From Pedobacter steynii (lineage in GTDB: Bacteria > Bacteroidota > Bacteroidia > Sphingobacteriales > Sphingobacteriaceae), in NCBI RefSeq assembly GCF_001721645.1, contig NZ_CP017141.1:744001-808000 (forward strand): DNA of 64,000 nt. The letters are read 5' to 3'. The translations under genes were made by a program, and so were the position numbers. The notes beneath the pieces are model-generated. The model had not been told where the DNA came from. It was given only the letters and a program-made list of their open reading frames with translations, and made no database searches. This document shows, piece after piece, positions 34,601-43,132 of the stretch; the first letter of the stretch is position 1; the number at the start of each line of letters is the position of its first letter.

Positions 34601-34992
34601 TCGTGAATGAAATGTCCCTGACAGTCGGGTTATTTCTACTTACCATCGGAACCTTTTTAGGAGGGATATGGGCCAATGAAAGCTGGGGACGTTACTGGAG
34701 CTGGGATCCAAAAGAAACATGGGCCTTCATTTCTGTCATCATCTATGCTTTTGTCCTGCATGTTCGCCTGATTCCAAAGCTAAAGAGCAAGTATTTATTC
34801 AACCTGCTTTCACTGATTAGTTTTTCAACGATTATCATGACCTATTTTGGTGTAAATTATTACCTGACCGGTTTACACTCTTATGCGCAGGGAGATCCTG
34901 TACCTATACCATCATGGGTGTATATTACCCTGGCTGTTGTTTTCCTTCTGGCCGTGGTTTCCTACAAACGGTACCAGGTCCGGAATAAATAA
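31666..34992 (+). CDS. Fused cytochrome c biogenesis protein CcsBA (System II)
   Basis: This 1108-residue inner-membrane protein joins a ResB/CcsB-like N-terminal part to a CcsA-like C-terminal part and ligates haem to apocytochrome c in the periplasm. The N-terminal half has TM helices (about 10-30, 46-64, 76-96 and near 450) around a periplasmic domain. A His-rich insert (residues about 513-546, with HVHTEGDGHNHDHE) lies after a TM segment at about 466-487. The C-terminal half has at least six helices and the WWD haem-handling motif WANESWGRYWSWDPKETWAF. The length exceeds typical 900-residue fusions. It is monocistronic. Confidence 0.93.
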   Translation: MIKSLGKILFSTRTMGTMLLLYAFSMAMATFVENDYGTAVAKALIYNCWWFELVMVILVLNFIGNIGRYQLTQRKKWPLLVFHLAFIIIFIGGYITRYISFEGSMHIREGETSNEIISDATFFKVQIGKDDQALAYDDVPAILISNNIPTYLKPFKKTFAPEYEYNGERVKMKVIDFYARAQDSLVREASGRPTLHLVVLENGQRVNKYIPSGSVQLMQNMLVSYNKPTPGTINIEDANGGLQITSPYPGNYMIMATQEKKTVEGNTAPQPFNLRSLYTIGALAFVVPEGPVPGRITYFEGDKKTHEHDPDLVKLEITTSTAKDTVSFYGGKGMTNFQHQSEVGGLRISLAYGSKIYNSPFGLKLVDFKMEKYPGSNSPAAYSSDVMIQEETGERPYKIFMNHVLDHSGYRFFQASFDDDEKGTVLSVNHDYWGTNVTYIGYTLLFLGMFVTLFWKGTHFSKLNEQLKSISKSKTLLLLMLFLPLGAAFSQKIDMHGKDGKTALPTAGIPAQEEHVHTEGDGHNHDHEQPEAANQATNHVHDQNFRADVQKLLMAKNVDAKQFAAAIKIDKAHADSFGYLLVQNIDGRIEPINTMALEILRKLHRKDRFHSLTANQFFLSVSTAPFTWMNVPLIKVGSKGGPELLKAVKANEEGYTSMINLLAISPEGSLEFILKDQYLKSFAKKPAEQGSYDKDVIDLNDKLQAMQQLIDGQYLRIFPIAGDTNNTWIAMPPSDPVNKAVVSSALDPYVKSIKAAELSGNWDGANIALNVIKDIQLKFGKDVVPSQSKINWEVSYNSWNIFLNLMITYALLGTVILTLAFFKLFKSSKMLDRLVTFTLILISIATLLQAVGLGARWYISGHEPWSNGYEAVLFISWIGVLSGLLMYRNSNAFIPAAGCLIAVILMGFAHGGSQMNPQITPLVPVLKSYWLMIHVAIITSSYGFFGLSALLGMVVLVLYIIDSKKISAKVKASVTELTIVNEMSLTVGLFLLTIGTFLGGIWANESWGRYWSWDPKETWAFISVIIYAFVLHVRLIPKLKSKYLFNLLSLISFSTIIMTYFGVNYYLTGLHSYAQGDPVPIPSWVYITLAVVFLLAVVSYKRYQVRNK

Positions 34993-34995
34993 ACG

Positions 34996-35029
34996 AACAA
35001 AGCCTGTGCAGATTTGCACAGGCTTTGTT
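34996..35029 (+). terminator. Intrinsic terminator of ccsBA
   Basis: A 15-bp stem (AACAAAGCCTGTGCA with its complement) around GATT lies immediately after the stop codon. Convergent with the DUF1772 gene stop at 35031, it probably serves both. Confidence 0.88.
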
Positions 35030-35030
35030 G

Positions 35031-35534
35031 TTATCCACTAATATCTGTTTTACACAAACAGGCTATGATGACCATAATTACGGATGCAACTACCGCTATG
35101 CTACGGAGCCGGTGTAACCTGTTCCATGGCTTTTCGAATCTTTCTCTTTGTCTGGCCATATCCTCTGCAGAAGCGGCAGATAAGTTGAATTTAACCAGCA
35201 TCTGATTCAAAGGGACATTTCCGAACATCGTCAGTCCAAATACACCAATCGCATAAATGAATGTTGCGGCGAGCAAAGTCCAGAAGCTATACATTGCCCC
35301 TGCCCTGTATTGTAACCAGGTGCTGAGCGGCAACAGTAAAAGGGTTCCCATAAAGCTGGCCAGGAATAAAAGATTTTGTATTTCCCTGTTAATAGACTGC
35401 ATAGCTGCCAGGTACCCTTTGTCGGATAGTTTTCCCAAACCAGGATTCACCGCGCAGGAAAAGCCGTAGAAAAGCCCGGCGATAAGGGCTGTGGAGGTAG
35501 CAGTAAGCAGGAGTATGGTATCTGAAGTGGTCAT
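35031..35534 (-). CDS. DUF1772-family integral membrane protein
   Basis: The 167-residue protein has four transmembrane segments (about 5-25, 55-75, 85-105 and 143-162) and the family pattern GLFYGFSCAVNPGLGKLSDKGYLAAMQSIN with a conserved loop. This matches DUF1772 (anthrone-oxygenase-like fold), a group of membrane proteins whose biochemical role in bacteria is not established. It ends at the ccsBA terminator and is separated by 50 bases from the next minus-strand gene upstream. No partner gene is visible. Confidence 0.85.
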   Translation of the reverse strand: MTTSDTILLLTATSTALIAGLFYGFSCAVNPGLGKLSDKGYLAAMQSINREIQNLLFLASFMGTLLLLPLSTWLQYRAGAMYSFWTLLAATFIYAIGVFGLTMFGNVPLNQMLVKFNLSAASAEDMARQRERFEKPWNRLHRLRSIAVVASVIMVIIACLCKTDISG

Positions 35535-35584
35535 TTTTATTAATCTTTAACTAAAGATAACCAACTTTAAAATCAAAAAACACC

Positions 35585-35932
35585 TTACCTGTTTTTAACC
35601 TTCACATATTTAAAGGCAAACATTCTGCCGCTGGCCTTGTAAATGCTATCTCTCTGGCTGTTTACCTGAGCTTCTGTCAGAGAAACATAGTCTGTCCTCA
35701 CATGAATGGCTTGTAGTGTATTTATGATCCCATTAGAATTGCTGCTGCTTACTAATCCGTTAGAATTGACAGGCATCCCATAAAACATAGGAACAAATGC
35801 AGGCCCTTCATTATTTACTAATCCTCTATAAAGCTCACGTTTCCAGCGATAAACAGTATCATCATTTGGTGTTTCCTTTTTACAACTAAGCACAGACACT
35901 ACCAATAGCATCAATAAAACATTTCTTATCAT
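35585..35932 (-). CDS. Small lipoprotein of unknown function
   Basis: From the ATG at 35932 this is a 115-residue lipoprotein: MIRNVLLMLLVVSVLSCKKE, with the lipobox VLSC giving Cys17. The mature part is polar (KKETPNDDTVYRWKRELYRGL) with a tyrosine and serine/asparagine-rich middle and the ending FAFKYVKVKNR. I recognise no family. The reading frame extends upstream into a region that looks like a decayed SRPBCC gene, so the long version of this ORF is probably not translated. Confidence 0.7.
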   Translation of the reverse strand: MIRNVLLMLLVVSVLSCKKETPNDDTVYRWKRELYRGLVNNEGPAFVPMFYGMPVNSNGLVSSSNSNGIINTLQAIHVRTDYVSLTEAQVNSQRDSIYKASGRMFAFKYVKVKNR

Positions 35933-35971
35933 ATCATTTATTTTCTCCAAAAATACAATAAAGATGAAGAA

Positions 35972-36154
35972 GATGCCATTGTCATGTCTCCATTTAACAA
36001 ACTTTAACAGGATCAAAAGTTCATTTCCAGGGAAATTTGCAGGGTTTCTGATAAAAGGATTCCAATCCGGATACTGTTCAAACGCAGTCAATATTTCCTA
36101 TATACGTTCAGGGTTTGCATATATTAAAATTTCTGCTTTAATTTTCCTTGTCAT
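35972..36154 (-). pseudogene. Decayed SRPBCC-domain gene fragment
   Basis: From the ATG at 36154 one reads MTRKIKAEILIYANPERI, then TAG (36098-36100), then EILTAFEQYPDWNPFIRNPA and GNELLILLKF. This matches the start of SRPBCC/polyketide-cyclase-like proteins, in which Trp commonly precedes the E-I-L-T segment; TGG to TAG would explain the stop. The rest of the domain is missing: sequence diverges after about residue 45 and runs into the lipoprotein gene. The remnant is short and both a nonsense codon and a truncation are needed, so decay is likely. Confidence 0.6.
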
Positions 36155-36251
36155 CTTTATTCATGATTTGGATGAATGTGATCACAGTTTTCAATTCGTC
36201 TTCATGAACTAATCCAAAATAAGATTTAACGTATTGTTCAAGTACTGTCAT
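36138..36251 (-). pseudogene. Truncated Crp/Fnr-type N-terminal fragment
   Basis: A 37-codon frame from the ATG at 36251 reads MTVLEQYVKSYFGLVHEDELKTV and stops at TAA 36138-36140. The LEQYxKSYFG opening is typical of Bacteroidota Crp/Fnr regulators (CNB-domain start), but the sensor barrel and HTH are missing. It overlaps the decayed SRPBCC frame. This suggests a deletion joining two remnants. A chance resemblance cannot be excluded at this length. The remainder of the gap up to 36398 shows no feature. Confidence 0.45.
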
Positions 36252-36398
36252 GGTCCGGACCGGCTTTGGTATTATTTCTACAAAGATGCGGAATCCCGGG
36301 CCTGTTTTTACTTTTCTTATGGATAAAAAAAGCCTAATTTAGCTAACTCAGGTCGGCCATGACTGGTCTGGCTACTCATAAATACCTTAACCTTAACA

Positions 36399-38867
36399 AT
36401 GAAAAACTGGCTACAAAGAAACTACCTCCATCTGATCATCATTGCGCTTTTCCTCGCCATTAGTTTTATCTATCTCAGTCCGGTTCTGCAGCATAAAGTA
36501 CTTTTTCAGAGTGATGTTGTAGAAGCTCAGGCGATGTCCAGGGAAATCATGGAGGTCAAAGCCGAAACCGGAAAAGGCCCGCTATGGACAAATTCTATGT
36601 TTGGGGGCATGCCTGCTTATCAGATATGGGTTCAGTATCCATACAATGTCAGTACTTATGTCGTCTCCTTTTTCAAGGCTGTATTTCCAAATCCGGTAGA
36701 TACCGTTTTCTTATATCTGGCAGGTGCCTATTTGCTGTTCTGCGTTTTAGGCTTAAGACCATGGCTGGCTGCAGCAGGTGCCATTGCCTTTGCCTTTACC
36801 TCTTTCAACTTTATCCTCATTCAGGCAGGTCATAGCAACCAGGCCTTTGCCGTTGCATTTTATGCTCCTATTCTTGCTGGGATCATCCTCACTTTAAGGG
36901 GGAAATACCTGATAGGTGCCTCCCTAACCGCTCTTTTTTTAGCGGTTGAAATCCGGGCCAACCACATCCAGATGACATATTACCTGTTCCTGGCTATTCT
37001 TATTCTCATCGGTTTTGAGTTATACCATGCCCTGCAAACCAAGACCACCCGGACATTCTTCAGGTCGATAGGTTATTTAGCCGCTGTGGCCATTATTTCC
37101 ATCGGGGTTAACGCCGGAACACTGTGGACCACCTACGAATACGGTAAAGAATCCATCCGCGGAAAAGCCAACCTCAGTAAAGCAAACCAGCCCATACAAG
37201 ACGGTCTGGATAAAGAATATGCCTACTACTGGAGTCAGGGAGTAGGTGAAATGATTACCTTTCTTATTCCTGATGCTTACGGTGGTTCAACTTCTTCTCA
37301 GATTCCTGTTGAGGGTTCTGAAGTGGTAAAAACGCTGATAAAAAATGGACAGCCACAAGACCGTGCAGAAGATTTTGTGAAACAATTACCCAGCTATTGG
37401 GGAGAAAAATCTACCACTTCCGGTCCCTGGTATATTGGTGCTATCGTTTGCTTTTTAGCCATCTTCGGGATGTTTGTATTGAATGACCGGATAAAATGGT
37501 GGGTATTATCCGCATCATTTCTATTTATGTTTCTATCCTTTGGTAAGCACTTCCCGCTCATTTCCGATCTTTTTTTCGATTATGTTCCTTTATACAATAA
37601 GTTCCGTTCTGTAGAATTCACCCTGATCATCCCCTGCCTGTTGATTCCTATACTGGCTTTTCTGGCCGTTAAAAAGGCAACTGATGGCACAGAAGACCAG
37701 CAAAAAACACAAAAAAACTTATTGAAATCAGTTTATATTATAGCTGGATTTCTGATTTTGTTTCTGATGGCACCTACCCTTCTTTTCAATTTCCGCTCTT
37801 CCGCACATCCTCAGCTTATTCAAAAACTCCATGAAATCAGTGGCAATGCAACCTTTGCTGATGAAATAGGAAATGCCCTGATTAAAGACCGGATTTCGGT
37901 TGCCCGGGCAGATGCCTTCAGGTCTTTGGCTTTCGTATTGATCGCTGCCGGTTTCATCTGGTTGATCTTAAAAAAGAAAATCAGTCAGCAAACCGGCTTC
38001 ATTCTGCTTGCTGTAGCGGTTCTTGTGGATGTATGGGGAATTGATAAAAGGTACCTGAACAACCGCAGCTTTGTGGATGCCGACCTGATGGCTACCCAGT
38101 TTGAGCCAAGACAGGCAGATAAGCTCATCAAAGAGGATAAAAGTTTAGATTACAGGGTACTTGACCTTTCCCGCTCTAGCCCACTTGGCGATGCTACGCC
38201 TTCCATTTTCCATAAGTCAATCGGTGGCCGTCATTCTGCGAGGCTACAACGGTACCAGGAAATGCTGGACAGACAATTCAGTAAAACCATCAACGAGCCG
38301 GTGCTGGACATGCTCAATACCAAATACCTGATTGTTACCGACACCGCCAAAGGTTTCTCAGAGAAAGTCATCACCAGAAATACCGCCAATGGCAATGCCT
38401 GGTTTGTTCCGAATGTAAATTTTGTCGATAATGCAGAGGCGGAAATCAACGCAATCAGCAGCTTTGACGCCAAGAAAGATGCTTTTATACATCGGGAATT
38501 TCAGGACCAGATTAATCAGCAAAAGCCCGGTTTTGATCCACAGTCTGAGATTAAACTGACCAGCTATCATCCTGATCACCTGGTCTACCAGTACCATTCG
38601 GATAAACCTTCCATGGCAGTTTTTGCAGAAATATGGTACAATAAAGGTTGGAAAGCTTATGTGGATCAGCAGGAAATACCCTATTTCAGGGCGAACTATA
38701 TTTTGAGAGCTGCAGTTTTACCTCAGGGAAAACATGAACTGGTATTTAAGTTCGAGCCGAAATCCTACTATTGGGGTGAGCGTATTTCCTTGGCTTCCTC
38801 TATCCTGTTGGTCGGCTCCCTTCTTGCTGCGCTCTTTTTAAGCCAGGCAAAACCAAAGTCAGCCTGA
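36399..38867 (+). CDS. YfhO-family membrane protein
   Basis: This 822-residue protein has about thirteen transmembrane helices and belongs to the YfhO family (GT-C fold-like). Family features are the N-terminal ISFIYLSPVLQHKVLFQSDVVEAQAMSRE, the cytoplasmic/periplasmic loop with LWTNSMFGGMPAYQIWVQYP, and a C-terminal soluble domain with EIWYNKGWKAYVDQQEIPYFRANYILRAA. YfhO proteins are thought to transfer sugars to surface polymers or lipids, and the acidic residues of the first loop are candidates for catalysis. It appears monocistronic. The donor and acceptor are unknown. Confidence 0.9.
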   Translation: MKNWLQRNYLHLIIIALFLAISFIYLSPVLQHKVLFQSDVVEAQAMSREIMEVKAETGKGPLWTNSMFGGMPAYQIWVQYPYNVSTYVVSFFKAVFPNPVDTVFLYLAGAYLLFCVLGLRPWLAAAGAIAFAFTSFNFILIQAGHSNQAFAVAFYAPILAGIILTLRGKYLIGASLTALFLAVEIRANHIQMTYYLFLAILILIGFELYHALQTKTTRTFFRSIGYLAAVAIISIGVNAGTLWTTYEYGKESIRGKANLSKANQPIQDGLDKEYAYYWSQGVGEMITFLIPDAYGGSTSSQIPVEGSEVVKTLIKNGQPQDRAEDFVKQLPSYWGEKSTTSGPWYIGAIVCFLAIFGMFVLNDRIKWWVLSASFLFMFLSFGKHFPLISDLFFDYVPLYNKFRSVEFTLIIPCLLIPILAFLAVKKATDGTEDQQKTQKNLLKSVYIIAGFLILFLMAPTLLFNFRSSAHPQLIQKLHEISGNATFADEIGNALIKDRISVARADAFRSLAFVLIAAGFIWLILKKKISQQTGFILLAVAVLVDVWGIDKRYLNNRSFVDADLMATQFEPRQADKLIKEDKSLDYRVLDLSRSSPLGDATPSIFHKSIGGRHSARLQRYQEMLDRQFSKTINEPVLDMLNTKYLIVTDTAKGFSEKVITRNTANGNAWFVPNVNFVDNAEAEINAISSFDAKKDAFIHREFQDQINQQKPGFDPQSEIKLTSYHPDHLVYQYHSDKPSMAVFAEIWYNKGWKAYVDQQEIPYFRANYILRAAVLPQGKHELVFKFEPKSYYWGERISLASSILLVGSLLAALFLSQAKPKSA

Positions 38868-39009
38868 CCTGTACGTTTACGCACAACCAAACTGTTCATT
38901 TTCGATCATAAGGAATAAAAAAATCAACAAAATCCCCCGGGAAATTACCAAGGGGGCATAAAAACAAAGCTGGCATGCAATTCGCAAATCCGGAGAAAAA
39001 CGGAATAAC

Positions 39010-41385
39010 ATGTTCAAGACAAACTTAAAAATTGCCTGGAGAAACCTTTGGAGAAGCAAAGGCTTTACTTTAATTAACGTTGGTGGCCTAGCAATTGGGC
39101 TGGCCTGCTGTCTGATGTTATTGTTATATGTGAATTACGAATGGAGTTACGACAAACAGTTTACTGATGTTGACAGAACTTATTTTACCAGGCTGAACCT
39201 GAAAATAAACGGCAAACTAAACACCACAAGAGCCACTCCCAATAAACTTGCGGCTACCGCCTTACAAACCATTCCTGGTATTGAAAACGCGGCCAGAATT
39301 GCGATGAGTACCCCAGATAAACTCTTTAGCTACAAGGAAAACAATTTCAAATTGAAAGGGCTCAGTGTTGATCCTGCTTTCTTAAAAATATTTGATTACC
39401 GCTTTATTTATGGAGATGCCAATTCTGCTTTGAAAGATCCGAATTCCATCCTTCTGACTTCTTCAACGGCAAAGAGACTTTTTGGAAATGAGAATCCTAT
39501 CGGACAAAGCGTCGAATGGGATAAACGTAAATCCTTAAAAGTTGCTGCTGTCATTGAAGATCTCCCAAAAAATCAAAGCATTCAATTTGACATCCTGCAA
39601 ACCTGGGCCCTTTTCGAACAGGAAAACCCTTCAGAAAAAGAAAATGGCTGGGGAACGATCACCTGCATGACCATTATCAAACTAAAGAGCAGCCAGACTT
39701 TTGCTGCAGCCGATGCAGCTGTACGAAAGTTGATATCCTTACAGGAGAAAGACACAGACCTCGAAGCCTTTCTCTTTCCTTATTCCAAATTCCACCTTTA
39801 TGATGAGTTTGAGAATGGAAAAGTGACTGGCGGCAGAATCGATCAGGTTAAACTCTTCGCTTTTCTCGCCTTTTGTGTGTTGCTGATTGCCAGTATCAAT
39901 TACATGAACCTTTCTACTGCCCGTTCTGAGAAACGTGCGAGGGAAGTCGGCATCCGTAAAGCCATGGGCTCTTCCAGGTTCAATCTGATGGGGCAGTTTA
40001 TCTTAGAATCCCTGTTACTTTCCTTTATAGCCATGCTGATTGCCTTTGCTCTTTTGGAAATGTCCCTTCCCTATTTCAATAATCTGCTCGACATACAGAT
40101 CCAGATCAATTACCATTCTTACCTTTTCTGGACGATTTTGCTGGCACTGGTTTCCATTACCGGATTTCTTGCCGGCAGTTATCCTGCCTTCTATTTATCG
40201 TCATTCAGTCCGATAAAAGTTTTAAAGGGCTTTAAAGGAAGTGCCGGATCCTCCCTCTCCGTCCGAAAAGCCCTGGTGATTGTACAATTTAGCCTTTCCG
40301 TAGCGATGATCATCTGTTCAATTGTGATTTACAACCAGATTCAGTTCATGAAAAATAAACCACTCGGCTTTGACCGTAATGGTCTGGTACAAATGGACAT
40401 TGAAGGAGAATGGGCTAAACCGGGAAAACTGGAACTTTTTAAAACAGAATTAAAGAAAGCTGGTGCCATTGCATCTGCAACGGAGTTCGCCTCTACGTTT
40501 ACCGAAGGAGGAAGCATTACCGGAGGAATCAGCTGGCCTGGAAAAGCAGTGAATGACAACTCTGTTATCGATTATAGAAGTACAGGCTATGAATTTACCA
40601 GGACTGTAGGTGCGCAACTACTTGCCGGACGGGATTTCAGTCCTGAATTTGTCGCAGACACAGCAACCTCCGTTATGCTCAATGAACAGGCGGTAAAAAC
40701 AATGGGATTAAAAAATCCTGTTGGCACAAAAATTACCTGGGGAGACAATCCATCGCTGACCGTTATTGGTGTGATAAAAGATTATTCCAATGAGGCGATC
40801 GGACGAAAATCGAAGCCAACCCTGTTTTATTTTAACCCTGCCAAAAGCCGGATATTACTATTAAAACTGGATCCTTCACAAGCTCTGAATAAATCTGTAC
40901 AGCTCATTAACACCATCAGCAATCGTCTGAACCCCGGATACCCTACCGGGTTAAAGTTTGTTAGTCAGGGGATGGAGGAACAACTCAAAAATGAGAAGTT
41001 ACTCAGCGTCTTGTCTAATATTTTCGGAGGTTTTGCCATTCTGATCTCTTGCCTGGGTTTACTCGGACTCGCCCTGTACATGGCTGAACAACGCAAGAAA
41101 GAAATCAGCATCAGAAAAGTATTGGGTGCAGATTTGAGAAACATCCTGATCCTTTTGAATAAAGACTTTGTAAAACTCGTTCTGATCTCCAATATGATTG
41201 CCTTTCCCCTTGCTTATATTTTAGCGAAAAACTGGCTCAGCAAATATGATTATAAGATAGACATCGCCGTCTGGCCCTTTCTGATTGCAGGGCTGATCTC
41301 CCTTTTTATTTCGGTATTAACGGTGAGTTTACAAACCTTCAAAGTGGCAAAAGCGAATGCAGTAGATGCCTTAAAATATGAATAG
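39010..41385 (+). CDS. ABC transporter permease (FtsX/MacB type)
   Basis: This 791-residue permease has two FtsX-type units, each with a MacB-like periplasmic core domain. TM1 (about 20-42, FTLINVGGLAIGLACCLMLLLYV) precedes periplasmic domain 1; TM2-4 lie near 285-400, then TM5 (about 422-445) precedes the second periplasmic domain and TM6-8 (about 675-790). The opening TNLKIAWRNLWRSKGFT and the segment EKRAREVGIRKAMGSSR are diagnostic. No ATPase gene is adjacent; many Bacteroidota permeases of this type lie apart from their ATPase. The exported substrate is unknown. Confidence 0.9.
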   Translation: MFKTNLKIAWRNLWRSKGFTLINVGGLAIGLACCLMLLLYVNYEWSYDKQFTDVDRTYFTRLNLKINGKLNTTRATPNKLAATALQTIPGIENAARIAMSTPDKLFSYKENNFKLKGLSVDPAFLKIFDYRFIYGDANSALKDPNSILLTSSTAKRLFGNENPIGQSVEWDKRKSLKVAAVIEDLPKNQSIQFDILQTWALFEQENPSEKENGWGTITCMTIIKLKSSQTFAAADAAVRKLISLQEKDTDLEAFLFPYSKFHLYDEFENGKVTGGRIDQVKLFAFLAFCVLLIASINYMNLSTARSEKRAREVGIRKAMGSSRFNLMGQFILESLLLSFIAMLIAFALLEMSLPYFNNLLDIQIQINYHSYLFWTILLALVSITGFLAGSYPAFYLSSFSPIKVLKGFKGSAGSSLSVRKALVIVQFSLSVAMIICSIVIYNQIQFMKNKPLGFDRNGLVQMDIEGEWAKPGKLELFKTELKKAGAIASATEFASTFTEGGSITGGISWPGKAVNDNSVIDYRSTGYEFTRTVGAQLLAGRDFSPEFVADTATSVMLNEQAVKTMGLKNPVGTKITWGDNPSLTVIGVIKDYSNEAIGRKSKPTLFYFNPAKSRILLLKLDPSQALNKSVQLINTISNRLNPGYPTGLKFVSQGMEEQLKNEKLLSVLSNIFGGFAILISCLGLLGLALYMAEQRKKEISIRKVLGADLRNILILLNKDFVKLVLISNMIAFPLAYILAKNWLSKYDYKIDIAVWPFLIAGLISLFISVLTVSLQTFKVAKANAVDALKYE

Positions 41386-41460
41386 TCACCGTATAGTGAT
41401 AATGCTTTAATCTTTTGCTTAATCACCTCTTGAATTACTACCTTGAGAAAAAAATAAAGC

Positions 41461-43089
41461 ATGAAATTCTTCATAAATGAAACTGATCAGATTGTAAACG
41501 AAGCGATAGAAGGATTATTAACCAATCCTAAATTAGCCAGACTAGACGCCTTTCCTGAAGTAAGGGTTGTAATCCGTAAAGACTGGGATAAATCAAAAGT
41601 GGCCATCATCTCTGGTGGTGGTTCGGGACATGAGCCTGCACATGCCGGTTTTGTAGGAAAGGGCATGTTAACCGCAGCGGTATGTGGAGATATTTTTGCT
41701 TCTCCAACGGTAGATGCGGTATTATCGGCTATCCTTGCAGCTACCGGACCTAAGGGCTGTTTATTAGTTATAAAGAATTATACCGGCGACCGTCTCAATT
41801 TCGGCCTGGCAGCAGAACAGGCACGTGCCCTGGGATATGAAGTCAGAACCGTTACCGTTGATGACGATATTGCCTTAGGTAAAGAGGTAAAAAGAAGGGG
41901 ATTGGCAGGAACACTATTTGTGCATAAGATTGCCGGACAGCTTGCGGAGGAAGGAAAATCACTGGAAGAAATTGCTGCGATTGCCCAACAGGTAATAGAC
42001 CGGACCGCCTCTATTGGTCTTTCTTTAACCGAATGTCAGCACCTGGGACAGGAAACCAGCTCCCGGTTAAATGATGAGCAGGTAGAACTTGGATTGGGGA
42101 TTCATGGAGAACCAGGAATAGAAGTGATTCCCTATGCTAAAGCAGATCAGCTGATGGCCCTGGCTATTGAAAAACTCGAGGCAAACCTATCTGATGAAGA
42201 TGGCCGTTATGCCATGATCTTTAACAATATGGGGAGTGTCAGCCCAATTGAAATGAGCTTATTGGTCAACTCTTTCCGTAAAACAAAACTCGCCACAAAA
42301 ATAGCGTATATGGTTGGTCCGGCAGCGCTGATGTCTTCCATCAATATGAGTGGTTTCTCTGTTTCTGTATTGTTGCTTACGGAGGAGATAGAGAAAGCCT
42401 TGCTCGCTGAGGCAGAACCTATTGCATGGCAACTTCAACCTTTTGAAAAACCTGCAGAAATCATCAGTCCAAAACTTCCGGAAACCATTCCTTATGAGGC
42501 TTCGGCTAATGACAAAGTATATCAGCTGATCAATGAAGTGGCCCAATTACTGGTGTCTATTGAAAAGGAAATCAATGGACTGGACGCGAAAGTTGGCGAT
42601 GGTGATGCGGGATCTACTTTTGCACTGACCGGCAAGCGGCTACTAACAGTTATAAACCGGCTTCCCTTGAATGATACCGGAAAACTACTGCTAAGCATTG
42701 GCCGGATTCTGGCCAGAGAAGCCGGGGGATCCAGCGGCGTCTTATTGTCTATCTTATTTACTGCCGCAGGAACCGCTTATACGAAATCTCCTGAACTGGG
42801 AAAATCACTGCTGGAAGGACTGCAAAGAGTAAAGGATTACGGTGGTGCACAGACCGGCGACCGGACCATGATAGATGCCCTGCAGCCTGCTTTTGAATCC
42901 CTGGCAAATGGAGAAACGACCGCTTTGGTTGCCCAACATGCGCGTAAAGGAGCGGAACACACCAAGACCATCATCAATACTAAATTCGGCCGTTCCTCTT
43001 ACCTTTCTGAAGAGGTATTGAGAAATGTCCCTGATCCGGGAGCAGAAGTTATCGCCAGGGTTTTTGAAAAAATTGCCCTTCTAAATTAA
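41461..43089 (+). CDS. ATP-dependent dihydroxyacetone kinase (fused DhaK-DhaL)
   Basis: This 542-residue single-chain kinase phosphorylates dihydroxyacetone (and glyceraldehyde) with ATP. The N-terminal DhaK part (about 1-330) has AIISGGGSGHEPAHAGFVGKGML and the substrate-binding His in ELGLGIHGEPGIEV. The C-terminal DhaL part (about 355-540) has the Mg-ATP Asp cluster in DAKVGDGDAGSTFALTG and GGSSGVLLS, plus YGGAQTGDRTMIDALQP. No DhaM or PTS gene is present, consistent with the ATP-dependent type as in Citrobacter and eukaryotes. It is monocistronic. Glycerol dehydrogenase was not seen nearby. Confidence 0.94.
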   Translation: MKFFINETDQIVNEAIEGLLTNPKLARLDAFPEVRVVIRKDWDKSKVAIISGGGSGHEPAHAGFVGKGMLTAAVCGDIFASPTVDAVLSAILAATGPKGCLLVIKNYTGDRLNFGLAAEQARALGYEVRTVTVDDDIALGKEVKRRGLAGTLFVHKIAGQLAEEGKSLEEIAAIAQQVIDRTASIGLSLTECQHLGQETSSRLNDEQVELGLGIHGEPGIEVIPYAKADQLMALAIEKLEANLSDEDGRYAMIFNNMGSVSPIEMSLLVNSFRKTKLATKIAYMVGPAALMSSINMSGFSVSVLLLTEEIEKALLAEAEPIAWQLQPFEKPAEIISPKLPETIPYEASANDKVYQLINEVAQLLVSIEKEINGLDAKVGDGDAGSTFALTGKRLLTVINRLPLNDTGKLLLSIGRILAREAGGSSGVLLSILFTAAGTAYTKSPELGKSLLEGLQRVKDYGGAQTGDRTMIDALQPAFESLANGETTALVAQHARKGAEHTKTIINTKFGRSSYLSEEVLRNVPDPGAEVIARVFEKIALLN

Positions 43090-43096
43090 GGTAAAT

Positions 43097-43132
43097 GTAA
43101 ACATTCCTGTCTTTGATGACCGGAGTGTTTAC
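43097..43132. terminator. Hairpin between convergent DhaKL and VOC genes
   Basis: An 11-bp stem (GTAAACATTCC with GGAGTGTTTAC, one G-U) has a 14-base loop and overlaps the VOC gene stop. It lacks a good T-run; a moderate bidirectional terminator is the best reading. Confidence 0.45.

Noticed and set aside
35585..36091. A 168-residue version of the lipoprotein gene starting at a TTG
   Set aside because: The upstream part encodes a decayed SRPBCC remnant and no signal peptide; the lipoprotein begins at 35932.
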